In this document: piece by piece, positions 1 through 8,841 of the stretch
Layout of the letters: each line of letters opens with the position of its first letter
Numbering within the stretch: position 1 is the stretch's first letter
Source of the DNA: Chelativorans sp. J32
Lineage (GTDB): Bacteria > Pseudomonadota > Alphaproteobacteria > Rhizobiales > Rhizobiaceae
Length of the DNA: 64,000 nt
Reading direction: 5' to 3'
Assembly (NCBI RefSeq): GCF_000518985.1
Contig: NZ_JAEQ01000019.1
Coordinates: 39,019-103,018 of the forward strand
Translations under genes and position numbers: made by a program
The notes under the pieces: generated by a model
The model's input: only the letters and a program-made list of their open reading frames with translations
Databases searched by the model: none
What the model was told of the DNA's origin: nothing

Positions 1-1
1 A

Positions 2-1006
2 GCGTTCGCGGTCTACGCGCGCAATGCGCCTCCAGAAGACATCACCCGGCGTGCGGCCCGCACCATGTCCCGCTGCCTGCGCAGGGGCACCACGGCCATT
101 CGCAGCCACATCAATATCGACAAGGATGCCGGCTTCAACGGTATCAACGCGCTTGCAGCGTTGCGGCAGGAATGGAGCGATCGGCTGACGTTGCAGCTCG
201 TTGCCTTCATGACGCCGCACCCAAACCAGGATCTCGACTGGCTGGAGGAGAATATCGACGCCGCCGTCGAAAACGCCGATGCGGTCGGCGGCACGCCGGC
301 CGTGGCCGAGGATCCGCTGCGCTATATGGATATCCTCTTCGAGGCGGCCGTCCGACATGGTCGACCGCTCGACTTTCACCTGGATGAGCATCTGGACACC
401 TCGCGCCCGCTTTTCGATGCGGTCTTCGAACGGGTTCGCAAGTATGGCATGCAAGGCCGAACCGTGCTCAGCCATTGCTCCGTCTTGAGCGCATTGCCAC
501 GCTCGGACTATGAACGGATACGCGACGAGATGCTGGAGCTGGATCTCGGGGTCGTAACGCTGCCAGCCGCCAATCTCTACCTGCAGGGCCGCGCCCACGA
601 TGTGCTGCCCCCGCGTGGGCTTACGCGGGTGGCGGATCTGGTGCGTTCCGGCGTGCCCGTGGCGACCGCTTCGGACAATATCCAGGACCCCTTCGTGCCC
701 ACCGGATCCGGAGACATGCTGGAAATCGCGCGCTGGACGCTTTTGGCGGGCCATCTCTATGCGTCCGAATTTCCGGCCGTCTATTCGATGATCACGGACA
801 TTCCTGCCCAGCTTATGGGGCTTGAGGGATACGGGCTGAAGGAGGGATCCTGGGCCGATATGGTCGTCACCGATTGTGAGGACGTGGACACGCTTGTGGC
901 GGGCGGGCCTGACCGAGTGCAGGTCCTCGCCAGAGGGAGGCCCGTTTTTGTGGACGAGAACGAAACCGCAGAAGCGGAGGGGAGAATGATCGAAAAGGTG
1001 AGCTGA
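2..1006 (+). CDS. Cytosine deaminase-like amidohydrolase (5' end outside window)
   Basis: Hydrolytic deaminase of the amidohydrolase superfamily, resembling bacterial cytosine deaminase CodA. The frame is open from base 2 through the first internal ATG at 65, so the true start and the N-terminal HxH metal site lie upstream of the window. Visible family landmarks are IRSHINID (about 102-125), the metal/catalytic HLDE (near 374-385), LSHCS (near 470), and ASDNIQDPF (near 668-694), which supplies the metal-binding Asp. The first gene of a BMP-type importer follows 39 bp downstream. This suggests the imported nucleobase or related heterocycle is deaminated here. The exact substrate is uncertain; isocytosine, creatinine-like or guanine-like ring substrates are possible. 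Confidence 0.85.
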   Translation, partial: AFAVYARNAPPEDITRRAARTMSRCLRRGTTAIRSHINIDKDAGFNGINALAALRQEWSDRLTLQLVAFMTPHPNQDLDWLEENIDAAVENADAVGGTPAVAEDPLRYMDILFEAAVRHGRPLDFHLDEHLDTSRPLFDAVFERVRKYGMQGRTVLSHCSVLSALPRSDYERIRDEMLELDLGVVTLPAANLYLQGRAHDVLPPRGLTRVADLVRSGVPVATASDNIQDPFVPTGSGDMLEIARWTLLAGHLYASEFPAVYSMITDIPAQLMGLEGYGLKEGSWADMVVTDCEDVDTLVAGGPDRVQVLARGRPVFVDENETAEAEGRMIEKVS

Positions 1007-1045
1007 GGCCTTCAAACCAGCGCATGATGAAAAGGGAGGAGCATC

Positions 1046-2026
1046 ATGAAACTCAAGAGACGGGGCTTCCTGGCGGGAGCTGCCGTGCTGGCCGTAGCCA
1101 TTGGCTTTGGTCCCGCAAAGGCCCAGAGCGAATTCAAAATGGGCCTGCTGGTGCCAGGCAGCGTGGCGGAGGAGGGCTGGAACCGCATCGCCTATGAGGC
1201 GCTGAAGCGCGTGGAGAAGGAGCTGGGCGCCAAGATCAGCTATGTGGAGCTGCATGAGAATCCGGCCGCGTTCGAGAATGCGTTTCGCGACTATGCGAGC
1301 CAGGGCTATCAGGTCGTCCTGGGCCACGGCTTCCAGTTCCAGGATGCTGCGCTGACGGTCGCGCCGGAATTCCCCGATACGACTTTTCTCATCTCGTCGA
1401 GCTATGTGCACGAGGGGAACGTCATCGGTCTCAATACCGACGCCAGCCAGCCTTTTTACCTCATGGGCGTGATCGCAGCAAAGATGGGGAAGGGCGCGGG
1501 GCTGGTTGGTGGCATCGAGATCCCCCCGATCAAACAGGCCTTCGAAGGTTTCATGGACGGCGCCAAGAGCGTCGATCCGAACTTCCCTGTCTCTACGGTC
1601 TATATCGGCAGCTTCACCGATGCGACGGCCGCCAAGGAAGCCGCGCTGAGCATGATCTCCCAGGGAAGCGATTTCGTCGTGCCCAATGCGAATTCGGCGG
1701 GGCTGGGCGTTATCCAGGCGGTGCGGGAAGCGGGGACCGGCATCGGCACCTTCAGCGTCTATAGCGACTACACCGAGGTCGCTCCCAAGAACATAGCCGG
1801 CACTTTTGTCGCCGATTACGGGCAGGGCATCGTGCGCATCGTGTCCGGGATCAGAGATGGCGCGGTGCCGGAGACCAATGTCGATTTCGGCCTCAAGGAC
1901 GAGGACGTGATCAAGTTCACCTACAATGACGGGGCGGACAAACCGGTCCCGGAAGACATACGCAAATATGTCGAGCAGGTAAGGGCGAAGATCGTCGCCG
2001 GGGAGATACAGACCAGAGCGAAGTGA
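1046..2026 (+). CDS. BMP-family ABC transporter substrate-binding protein, copy 1
   Basis: Periplasmic binding protein of the BMP/Med (PnrA-like) family, which binds purine nucleosides or related compounds for an ABC importer. It has 326 residues with a Tat-like N-terminus (KRRGFLAG) and probable cleavage after PAKA. The start has a strong Shine-Dalgarno, GGGAGGA at 1034-1040. The next gene is a close paralogue; both share stretches such as FKMGLLVPGSV, APEFPDTTFLISSSY and AFRDYASQG. Two permeases and a double ATPase of the matching family follow, so the system is complete. The deaminase upstream points to a nucleobase or nucleoside ligand, which is inference. Confidence 0.92.
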   Translation: MKLKRRGFLAGAAVLAVAIGFGPAKAQSEFKMGLLVPGSVAEEGWNRIAYEALKRVEKELGAKISYVELHENPAAFENAFRDYASQGYQVVLGHGFQFQDAALTVAPEFPDTTFLISSSYVHEGNVIGLNTDASQPFYLMGVIAAKMGKGAGLVGGIEIPPIKQAFEGFMDGAKSVDPNFPVSTVYIGSFTDATAAKEAALSMISQGSDFVVPNANSAGLGVIQAVREAGTGIGTFSVYSDYTEVAPKNIAGTFVADYGQGIVRIVSGIRDGAVPETNVDFGLKDEDVIKFTYNDGADKPVPEDIRKYVEQVRAKIVAGEIQTRAK

Positions 2027-2067
2027 TCCACGCCTTTTTCAGGGGAACAAATAAAGGGAGGAATAGC

Positions 2068-3051
2068 ATGAATCTTACACGGAGAGCATGCCTGGCAGGA
2101 GCGGCAGGGCTGCTTCTCGCCGGCATTTCTGCCTCGGCAATGGCTCAGGACGGGGAGTTCAAGATGGGCCTCCTCGTGCCGGGCAGCGTCAGCGAGGAAG
2201 GCTGGAACCGCATCGGCTACAATGCGCTGAAAGGTGTGGAGGAGCAACTCGGCGCCAAAGTGAGCTATGTCGAATTGCAGCAGAACCCGGCTTCCTTCGA
2301 GAAGGCATTTCGCGATTATGCGAGCCAGGGCTTCAATGTGATCCTAGGCCATGGCTTCGAGTTTCAGGATGCCGCCCTTACGGTCGCGCCGGAATTTCCC
2401 GACACCACATTCCTCATTTCCTCGAGCTATATCCACGAGGACAATGTCATCGGGCTCAATACGGATACCAGCCAGCCCTTCTACCTCATGGGCTATATCG
2501 CCGCGAAAATGGGTAAGAAGGCGGGTCTCGTCGGCGGCATGGAGATCCCCCCGATCCAGCAGGCCTTCGAAGGGTTCGTGAATGGAGCCAAGGGCGCCAA
2601 CCCGGCTTTCGAGGTCAATCAGGTTTATATAGGTAACTTCACCGACATTTCGGCAGCCAAGGAGGCAGCGCTCGGCATGATCGCGCAGGGTGCTGATTTC
2701 GTCGTGCCCAATGCGTCCGGTGCGACAGTGGGCGGATATCAGGCGATTGCCGAGTCAGGTCCCGACGTCAAGACCTTCAGCATTTTCAGCGACTTCACCG
2801 AGGTAGCGCCCAAGAACATACTGGGGCTATATGTCGCCGACTATGCCCAGGGCGTCGTGCGCATCGTCAAGGGGATCATGGAAGGCCAGCGGCCGGAATC
2901 CAATGTAGACTTCGGTCTGGCGGATGCGGACGTGATGAAATTCACCCTGAGTGACGAAGCCGCACATCCCGTTCCTGAAGAGCTGCGTAAGGAGATCGAG
3001 GACGTCAAAGCGAAGATCGCGGCCGGCGAGATCGTGACACGGCAAAAATGA
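2068..3051 (+). CDS. BMP-family ABC transporter substrate-binding protein, copy 2
   Basis: Second periplasmic BMP-family binding protein, 327 residues, clearly a tandem duplicate of the gene before it. I place the start at the ATG at 2068, directly after AGGGAGGAA and before the signal peptide MNLTRRACLAGAAGLL. An in-frame ATG at 2023 overlaps the previous gene and would add 15 residues without signal-peptide character. The two copies diverge most in the middle (about residues 200-250, VVPNASGATVGGYQAIAESG against VVPNANSAGLGVIQAVREAG), which could alter ligand preference. A GC-rich hairpin follows the stop codon. Confidence 0.92.
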   Translation: MNLTRRACLAGAAGLLLAGISASAMAQDGEFKMGLLVPGSVSEEGWNRIGYNALKGVEEQLGAKVSYVELQQNPASFEKAFRDYASQGFNVILGHGFEFQDAALTVAPEFPDTTFLISSSYIHEDNVIGLNTDTSQPFYLMGYIAAKMGKKAGLVGGMEIPPIQQAFEGFVNGAKGANPAFEVNQVYIGNFTDISAAKEAALGMIAQGADFVVPNASGATVGGYQAIAESGPDVKTFSIFSDFTEVAPKNILGLYVADYAQGVVRIVKGIMEGQRPESNVDFGLADADVMKFTLSDEAAHPVPEELRKEIEDVKAKIAAGEIVTRQK

Positions 3052-3070
3052 TCCTCGCCAGAGCATTCAA

Positions 3071-3090
3071 GGCCGCCGGCACGGGCGGCC
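3071..3090 (+). other. Intercistronic hairpin after the BMP genes
   Basis: Seven-bp perfect arms GGCCGCC / GGCGGCC around a six-base loop, 20 bp after the stop of the second binding-protein gene and 24 bp before the permease start. There is no T tract, so it is more likely an mRNA 3'-end stabiliser or partial attenuator than a full terminator. Confidence 0.5.
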
Positions 3091-3113
3091 CCATCCAACT
3101 GCGATAGACGTTC

Positions 3114-4211
3114 ATGGCCAACATCGATAGCGAACGCTCGCCGAGCGCGGGTTCGGATATTTTGAACGGTCTCGGCCGCGCGTTCACCAAGACGTGGCAG
3201 GCCGTTGCCATGCCTGCCGCCGCCGTGCTGGTCTCAATGGGGTGCGGTGCGCTGCTCCTCGCTCTGAATGGCTTCAACGGCTGGGACATCTTCACGGTTA
3301 TGCTCAGTGGCGTGTTCCAGGATACCCGCTCCATTGCCGAAGTGCTGCTGAAGGCCACGCCGCTGATCCTGATCGGTGTCGGCCTCTGCGTCGCTTTCCG
3401 CTGCAGCATCTGGAACATCGGTGCCGAGGGACAGCTTTATGCCGGTGCCGTGGCGACAACCGCCGTCGGCATCGCTTTCCCAGGGCTGACATCCTGGATC
3501 TACGTACCGCTGGTGATCCTTGCGGGTGCCTTGGCCGGTGCGGCCTGGGCAGCGATCGCCGGTCTGCTCAAGATCTATTTCCGGGCCAGCGAGATCGTCA
3601 CGACGATCATGCTCAACTATATCGCCATCATAGCCACAAGCTGGTTGGTCACCGGGCCGCTAAAGGACGCGGCCGCCGCCTATCCGCAGTCGGCCCGGCT
3701 GCTTCGAGAGGCGTGGATGCCGAAGATCCTGCCGCCCACAAGGCTTCATATCGGCATACTCATCGCCATCGCTTTGGCGATCGCTGCTTACATTTTCCTC
3801 TTTCGTAGCAGCGCCGGTTACGCTGTGCGCGTTGTCGGGATCAGCCCGCATGCGGCGCGATACGCCGGCATGAGCGTCTCGCGCAACATCCTGCTGGCGA
3901 TTTCCATCAGCGGCGCCATGGCCGGGCTGGCCGGCGCGTTCGAGATCGCCGGCGTCACGTTCCGTCTCTATCAGAACATCTCCCCGGGCTATGGTTTCGA
4001 AGGCATCGCCGTGGCGCTGCTTGCCAACAACAATCCGGTCGGCGCGATCTTCTCCGGCACACTTTTCGCGGTGCTCCGCTCGGGCTCCGAAATCATGCAG
4101 ATCAACGCGCAGGTGCCGCAGGTCCTGGTCTCGGTGATCCAAGGCATCGTCATTCTCTCGGTGGTCGGCTTCGGCGTCTACCGGTTCCGCTCCGCGCGGC
4201 CCTCGGAATAG
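3114..4211 (+). CDS. ABC transporter permease, BMP/nucleoside type (first)
   Basis: Inner-membrane permease of the BPD_transp_2 / YufP-NupP type, 365 residues. Several hydrophobic segments are visible. The family stretch FRCSIWNIGAEGQLYAGA (near residues 94-111) and the C-terminal GYGFEGIAVALLANNNPVGA are typical of nucleoside/BMP permeases. The N-terminal extension of about 30 residues is polar and cytoplasmic. It pairs with the next permease, nine bases downstream, to form the heterodimeric channel of the importer served by the two BMP binding proteins. Confidence 0.92.
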   Translation: MANIDSERSPSAGSDILNGLGRAFTKTWQAVAMPAAAVLVSMGCGALLLALNGFNGWDIFTVMLSGVFQDTRSIAEVLLKATPLILIGVGLCVAFRCSIWNIGAEGQLYAGAVATTAVGIAFPGLTSWIYVPLVILAGALAGAAWAAIAGLLKIYFRASEIVTTIMLNYIAIIATSWLVTGPLKDAAAAYPQSARLLREAWMPKILPPTRLHIGILIAIALAIAAYIFLFRSSAGYAVRVVGISPHAARYAGMSVSRNILLAISISGAMAGLAGAFEIAGVTFRLYQNISPGYGFEGIAVALLANNNPVGAIFSGTLFAVLRSGSEIMQINAQVPQVLVSVIQGIVILSVVGFGVYRFRSARPSE

Positions 4212-4220
4212 GAGAGGTCC

Positions 4221-5153
4221 ATGGACGACATCGTCACACTCGGCTTTATCGCCACTACGCTCGGTGCCACCTGGCGGCTTGCTGCTCCCTTGGTCTATGC
4301 CTCGATCGGAGAAGTGTTTTCGGAGCGCGCCGGTGTTCTCAATATCGGCATCGAAGGCGTGATGCTGGTGGGTGCGTTTGCCGGTTTTGCCACCGTATTC
4401 TGGACCGGCAGCCTTGCGCTGGGCCTGCTCATGGCGGTCGCCGGCGGCGCGCTCATGGGTTTGCTCTTCGGCCTGTTCACAATCACCATCAAAGCCGACC
4501 AGATCGTGGTTGGCGCGGCGATGAACCTGCTGGGCCTGGGACTCACAGCCTTTCTCTACCGCACATATTTCGTCTCGACCGGCCGCGGCGTGGAAATCGC
4601 ACCGTCGCTGAACCTGCCGGGCTTGAGCGATCTGCCATTCGTCGGCGAGGCGTTCTTCCGGCACAACATCCTCGTCTATGGCACCCTTCTGGTGGTGATC
4701 GCGGCCGTATTCATCCTCCACCGCACATCCTTCGGCCTTACCCTTCGAGCGGTGGGCGAGCATCCCAAGGCCGTCGACATCGCCGGAAGGAGCGTCGCGC
4801 TTTATCGTTATGGGGCCGTGCTCATCGGGTGTTCGCTCGCGGGTCTCGGAGGTGCCTATCTGACGCTCGGCCACTCCAACCAGTTCGTGGAGGGGATTGC
4901 GTCCGGGCGCGGTTTCATCGCGCTCGCGGTCGTCGTCTTCGCCCGCTGGTCTCCGATAGGGGCGTTTTTCGTTTCGCTGCTCTTCGGCCTCTTCTATGCG
5001 CTTCAACTCCAGCTCCAGGCTCAGCCGGCGCTGCACATCCCCTATCAGGCGCTTCAGGCGCTCCCCTATGTGATGACCATCGCGGCGCTCATCCTGGTCC
5101 GCAACCGTGTGGATACACCGAGCATGCTTGGCGTGCCTTATCGCAAGGGTTGA
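4221..5153 (+). CDS. ABC transporter permease, BMP/nucleoside type (second)
   Basis: Second inner-membrane permease, 310 residues, YufQ/NupQ-like. It has a GGAGAGG ribosome binding site, start ATG at 4221, and the family stretch FSERAGVLNIGIEGVMLVGA near residue 33, a hallmark of this permease group. The C-terminal IPYQALQALPYVMTIAALIL is also characteristic. It is translated just after the first permease and nine bases before the ATPase gene, so the importer order is binding protein x2, permease, permease, ATPase. Confidence 0.92.
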   Translation: MDDIVTLGFIATTLGATWRLAAPLVYASIGEVFSERAGVLNIGIEGVMLVGAFAGFATVFWTGSLALGLLMAVAGGALMGLLFGLFTITIKADQIVVGAAMNLLGLGLTAFLYRTYFVSTGRGVEIAPSLNLPGLSDLPFVGEAFFRHNILVYGTLLVVIAAVFILHRTSFGLTLRAVGEHPKAVDIAGRSVALYRYGAVLIGCSLAGLGGAYLTLGHSNQFVEGIASGRGFIALAVVVFARWSPIGAFFVSLLFGLFYALQLQLQAQPALHIPYQALQALPYVMTIAALILVRNRVDTPSMLGVPYRKG

Positions 5154-5162
5154 GGGCGGATC

Positions 5163-6719
5163 ATGGGTGCGACACCTTTCCTGCGCATGGAAAACATTCA
5201 CAAGCGTTTCGGCCCGGTGATCGCCAGCGCCGGCGTGAATCTCGAAGTAGAAGAGAAGGAGATCCATGCCCTTCTCGGCGAGAATGGCGCCGGCAAGAGC
5301 GTTCTGATGAACATTCTCTGCGGCGTGCTCTCGCCGACTGAAGGTCAGATCGTTTTCAAGGGCAGCCCGCTGAGGCTGGGCTCGCCCAGGGAAGCGATCC
5401 GCCACCGCATCGGCATGGTGCATCAGCATTTCATGGTGGTCCCGAACCTCACGGTTGCGGAGAATTATGTACTCGGCCACGGTTCGCCGCTGCGCGTCAT
5501 TCGTGACATGAAGCAGGTGAGTACCCGTATCCGCGAACTGAGCCACCGCTACGGGCTAGACGTGCGGCCGGATGCCCGTATCCACGACCTTTCCGTCGGG
5601 GAGCAGCAACGTGTGGAAATCCTCAAGGTGCTTTATCACGGGGTTGACCTGCTGATCCTCGATGAGCCGACAGCGGTGCTGACCCCTCAGGAGGCGGACC
5701 GGCTTCTGGCACTCCTGCGCGACCTGGTGGCAGACGGCAAGACGGTCATCTTCATCTCGCACAAGCTGGACGAGGTGATGCGCGTGAGCGACCGCGTCAG
5801 CGTGATGCGGGACGGCAAGGTCGTTTTCACGACCAGAACTGCCGAAACCAATCCGCGCGAGCTTGCACGGATGATGGTGGGTCGTGACGTCCTGATGGAC
5901 CTGCCGCGCGCGCAGACAAGCCCGGGCCGGGTGGTGCTCGCCGTTGAAAATCTTTCCTGCAACAACGAGCTCGGCCTGCCTGCCGTGCGCGGCGTGTCCT
6001 TCGAAGTGCGCCAGGGCGAAATCGTCGGCGTAGCCGGCGTTTCAGGCAATGGGCAGAGCGAACTTGCTCTCGCCCTGGTGGGCTTGCTGCCGGCGGCCTC
6101 CGGCAGTATCCGCCTCAATGGCGAGGAGATTTGCGGCCTGACATCGAGCGAGATCAATCACCGGCCGCTTTCGCACATCCCGGAAGACCGGCACAAAATG
6201 GGCATCGTGCTGCCGCTGCCGCTCACCGAAAACGTAATCCTGCAGCGCTATGACCAGGCGCCGTTTTCCTCGCGCGGCATGCTGCGTTTCGGCGAAATCA
6301 CGGAGCACACGCGCGATTTGATCCGGCGCTTCAAAGTCAAGGCTTCCCACCCGGGTGAAGCGATCCAGAACCTGTCCGGCGGCAACCAGCAGAAACTGGT
6401 CGTCGCGCGCGAACTCGCCCGCAACCCGGATTTCCTGCTCATCAATCAGCTCACGCGCGGCATCGACATTGGCGCAACGGAACTGGTGATGCAGGAGGTG
6501 CTGAAGCAGAAGGAGAAGGGCAAGGCGATCCTCCTCATCTCTACGGAGCTGGAGGAACTATTCGCAATATGCGACCGCATCCTTGTCATGTTCGAGGGCC
6601 AGTTCCTTGGCGAGGTTCCGCCCGACCGAGCCCGGTTGGAGGAGATCGGCCTTCTAATGGCAGGCAATAGAGAAGAAGCCCAGCGATTGCATAACCGCGC
6701 AGGTGCGATAGAGGCGTGA
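5163..6719 (+). CDS. ABC transporter double ATPase, BMP/nucleoside type
   Basis: Cytoplasmic ATPase with two fused nucleotide-binding domains, 518 residues, RbsA/YufO-like. Domain 1 has a full Walker A (GENGAGKS, about residue 40), signature LSVGEQQR and Walker B LLILDEPTAVL. Domain 2 has a degenerate Walker A (GVSGNGQSE), signature LSGGNQQK and no acidic Walker B pair (LLINQLTRGIDIGA). One intact and one degenerate site is usual for this family, so this is not decay. It closes the importer operon. Confidence 0.93.
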   Translation: MGATPFLRMENIHKRFGPVIASAGVNLEVEEKEIHALLGENGAGKSVLMNILCGVLSPTEGQIVFKGSPLRLGSPREAIRHRIGMVHQHFMVVPNLTVAENYVLGHGSPLRVIRDMKQVSTRIRELSHRYGLDVRPDARIHDLSVGEQQRVEILKVLYHGVDLLILDEPTAVLTPQEADRLLALLRDLVADGKTVIFISHKLDEVMRVSDRVSVMRDGKVVFTTRTAETNPRELARMMVGRDVLMDLPRAQTSPGRVVLAVENLSCNNELGLPAVRGVSFEVRQGEIVGVAGVSGNGQSELALALVGLLPAASGSIRLNGEEICGLTSSEINHRPLSHIPEDRHKMGIVLPLPLTENVILQRYDQAPFSSRGMLRFGEITEHTRDLIRRFKVKASHPGEAIQNLSGGNQQKLVVARELARNPDFLLINQLTRGIDIGATELVMQEVLKQKEKGKAILLISTELEELFAICDRILVMFEGQFLGEVPPDRARLEEIGLLMAGNREEAQRLHNRAGAIEA

Positions 6720-6746
6720 TGCCACCGCTCATTCAATAATTTGAAA

Positions 6747-6771
6747 CAATCCGAGCTTTTCTGCCGGATTG
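6747..6771. promoter_or_regulatory. Inverted repeat upstream of a lysR gene
   Basis: Seven-bp perfect arms CAATCCG / CGGATTG separated by 11 bases, 61 bp before the TTG start of the LysR gene. It could be the regulator's own binding site or a hairpin ending the importer transcript. The bases after it are A-rich on the plus strand, which argues against a plus-strand rho-independent terminator. Confidence 0.4.
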
Positions 6772-6831
6772 AAAAAGAATTCGAATGCAGCCTATCCTGT
6801 AAGGGATACTCCGTTGAGAGGCAGCTAGCGG

Positions 6832-7764
6832 TTGAACGTAACGCTCCGGCAACTCCAGGCATTCGTGGCGGTCGCTGAACTCGGCCGCTTCAACCTTGCC
6901 GCCGGACAGCTCAACCTGACGCAATCCTCCGTCAGCATTCTGATCAGGGAACTTGAAGCGGCGCTCAAGCACAGATTGTTCGACCGCCACACCCGCATGG
7001 TCGGTTTGACGAGCGCGGGTCGGGAATTCCTGCCTCAGGCCAGGAAAATTCTCGAGGATCTGGAAATCGCTGTGGCGAGCGTGCAGGACCTTGCCTTTCT
7101 GCGGCGCGGCCGGGTGACTGTGGCTTCGGCCATCGTCCTCGCAGCCACGCTACTGCCGCCGGTTATTGCGCAATTTGTCCGGAGATATCCGGACATCTCC
7201 GTCGAGATCCGGGACATGCCCGAGGAGGAGATACGGCCGGCCTTGAAGCGCAACGAGGTCGATCTCGGAGTCGGTACGGTCTCGGGCAATGACCCGGAAA
7301 TCGAGACGACGTTGATGATGCGAGACAGGTTGATGCTGATCTGTCCGGCGGCTCATCCCTTGGCCGAACAGACGCAGGTACGCTGGTCGGAGCTCGCGGA
7401 CGAGATCGTGATAGGGCTTGCCAAGGAAAATCCCTTGCGCGACATCGTGGACCGCACATTCATATCCATGGGCGCCGAGATCAGGACGAAATACGAGGTG
7501 CGTTTTTCAACGACGGCGATCGCCATGGTTGCCGAGGGACTGGGCGTTGCGGTGCTGCCGGAGAATTCACGCCAACTCGCAACCAATGTGGACGTCGCGG
7601 CGGTGGAATTGATCGAGCCGGCAATCAGTCGTGAAATTTCCCTTCTGCAACGCCGCCAGCGGATGCTCTCCCCGGCGGCGGCGCAGATGAGGGATTTCCT
7701 GATCGAAACCGCCAATCCATTGGCGATGAACGGGAGAACCCGCCGCCGTAGCACTCGGGTTTGA
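6832..7764 (+). CDS. LysR-family transcriptional regulator
   Basis: LysR-type DNA-binding regulator, 310 residues. The N-terminal winged helix-turn-helix LRQLQAFVAVAELGRF...AAGQLNLTQSSVS spans about residues 5-40, followed by the effector-binding domain. The frame begins with TTG at 6832, spaced from GAGAGGCAG; no in-frame ATG precedes the HTH, so TTG is the likely start. It lies 112 bp after the nucleoside-type importer and converges on the CobW gene. Its target may be the upstream importer or the minus-strand cluster; the sequence does not decide. Confidence 0.88.
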   Translation: MNVTLRQLQAFVAVAELGRFNLAAGQLNLTQSSVSILIRELEAALKHRLFDRHTRMVGLTSAGREFLPQARKILEDLEIAVASVQDLAFLRRGRVTVASAIVLAATLLPPVIAQFVRRYPDISVEIRDMPEEEIRPALKRNEVDLGVGTVSGNDPEIETTLMMRDRLMLICPAAHPLAEQTQVRWSELADEIVIGLAKENPLRDIVDRTFISMGAEIRTKYEVRFSTTAIAMVAEGLGVAVLPENSRQLATNVDVAAVELIEPAISREISLLQRRQRMLSPAAAQMRDFLIETANPLAMNGRTRRRSTRV

Positions 7765-7778
7765 CGCGAGATCGCCTT

Positions 7779-7808
7779 GGACATGGCAATGCAGCCGCTG
7801 CCATGTCC
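7779..7808. terminator. Hairpin between convergent genes
   Basis: Ten-bp perfect arms GGACATGGCA / TGCCATGTCC with a ten-base loop, exactly between the convergent ends of the LysR gene (7764) and the CobW gene (7818). It lacks a T tract in either direction. The position suits a bidirectional transcript end, but rho-independent function is uncertain. Confidence 0.5.
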
Positions 7809-7817
7809 GCCGCTGGC

Positions 7818-8840
7818 TTACGCCAGACAGGCGACGAGCCCTCGCTTCAGTTCCGCCCGATCGAGGTTTCGCCCGATGAAGACCATCTTGGTATAGGGAC
7901 GGTCTTTTCCCCAGGGATGATCGGGCCGCAGGTCCAGCAGTCTGTGAACCGCCTGCAGAACGTGGAAGCGCGGATCGTCTTCGACGGCGATAATGCCCTT
8001 CAGCCGGAAGATATCGTCGCCTCGCGCGTCGAGCAGTCCGGTGAGATGCCGCCGAAGCTTATCTTCATCGAAAGCCTGCTGGAATATGAAGGATTCGGAG
8101 GTCACGGTGGCATCATGGACATGATGGTGGTGATGATGATGATCGTGTCCGTCGAGATCGAGCAGCTTCGCGCGCTCGGAAACATAGGAGGGTGTGAACC
8201 CGCTGATGCCCAGAATGCTTTCCAGCTCTACCTTCGCGTAGCTGGACCGTAGAAGCCCCGCGGTCTCATTGAGCTTCCTGATGTCCTTCTCCAGCGCAAC
8301 AAGGTCGGGATCTTCCACCAGGTCGATCTTGTTGATCACGATCCGGTCGGCAGCCACGATCTGGTCGACGGCCTGATTGTCGCGTCCATCGAGCAGCGGA
8401 TCGTTGACGTGTTGCTGGATGTGCTTCGCATCCACCAAGGTGACTATGGCATCGAGCTTCACATGTTTGCCGACGTGTTCATCGACGAAGAAAGCGGTGG
8501 CAACGGGGGTAGGATCGGCTAGCCCGCTGGTTTCGACCAGGATGTGGTCGAAACGATCCTTTCGCGCGAGCAGCTTTTTCACAACGTCGATCAGATCATT
8601 TCTCACATCGACGAAGCAACAGATGCAGCCGTTCTGCATCTGGAAAATCTCCTCTTCCGACGACAGCACCAGGTCGGAATCGACATCCACCTCGCCGAAC
8701 TCGTTTTCGATGACGGCAATGCGGTGGCCGTGCCGCTCTGTGAGGATGTGGTTGAGGAGCGTCGTCTTCCCCGACCCGAGGAATCCGGTCAGGATCGTGA
8801 CCGGGATCTTGTCCGGTTCGACTTGATGAACGAGCGTCAT
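7818..8840 (-). CDS. CobW/COG0523-family GTPase with histidine-rich insert
   Basis: G3E-family GTPase, a metal-insertion chaperone, 340 residues. Walker A GFLGSGKT (residues 19-26), the invariant metal-binding NGCICC (about 70-75), a Walker B-like ETSG and the NKID base-specificity motif are all present. Before the C-terminal CobW_C domain sits a histidine-rich stretch (about residues 229-241, seven consecutive His), a likely metal-storage or sensing loop. The start has a perfect AGGAGGT site (8849-8855) inside the end of the molybdenum hydroxylase large-subunit gene, two bases after its stop, so the two are translationally coupled. A client among the metal enzymes of this operon is inferred. 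Confidence 0.92.
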   Translation of the reverse strand: MTLVHQVEPDKIPVTILTGFLGSGKTTLLNHILTERHGHRIAVIENEFGEVDVDSDLVLSSEEEIFQMQNGCICCFVDVRNDLIDVVKKLLARKDRFDHILVETSGLADPTPVATAFFVDEHVGKHVKLDAIVTLVDAKHIQQHVNDPLLDGRDNQAVDQIVAADRIVINKIDLVEDPDLVALEKDIRKLNETAGLLRSSYAKVELESILGISGFTPSYVSERAKLLDLDGHDHHHHHHHVHDATVTSESFIFQQAFDEDKLRRHLTGLLDARGDDIFRLKGIIAVEDDPRFHVLQAVHRLLDLRPDHPWGKDRPYTKMVFIGRNLDRAELKRGLVACLA

Positions 8841-8841
8841 G

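Noticed and set aside
3660..5546. A 628-codon open frame on the minus strand
   Set aside because: It lies opposite two clear permease genes and the start of an ATPase gene, has no recognisable domain and is rich in charged residues typical of antisense frames in GC-rich DNA.
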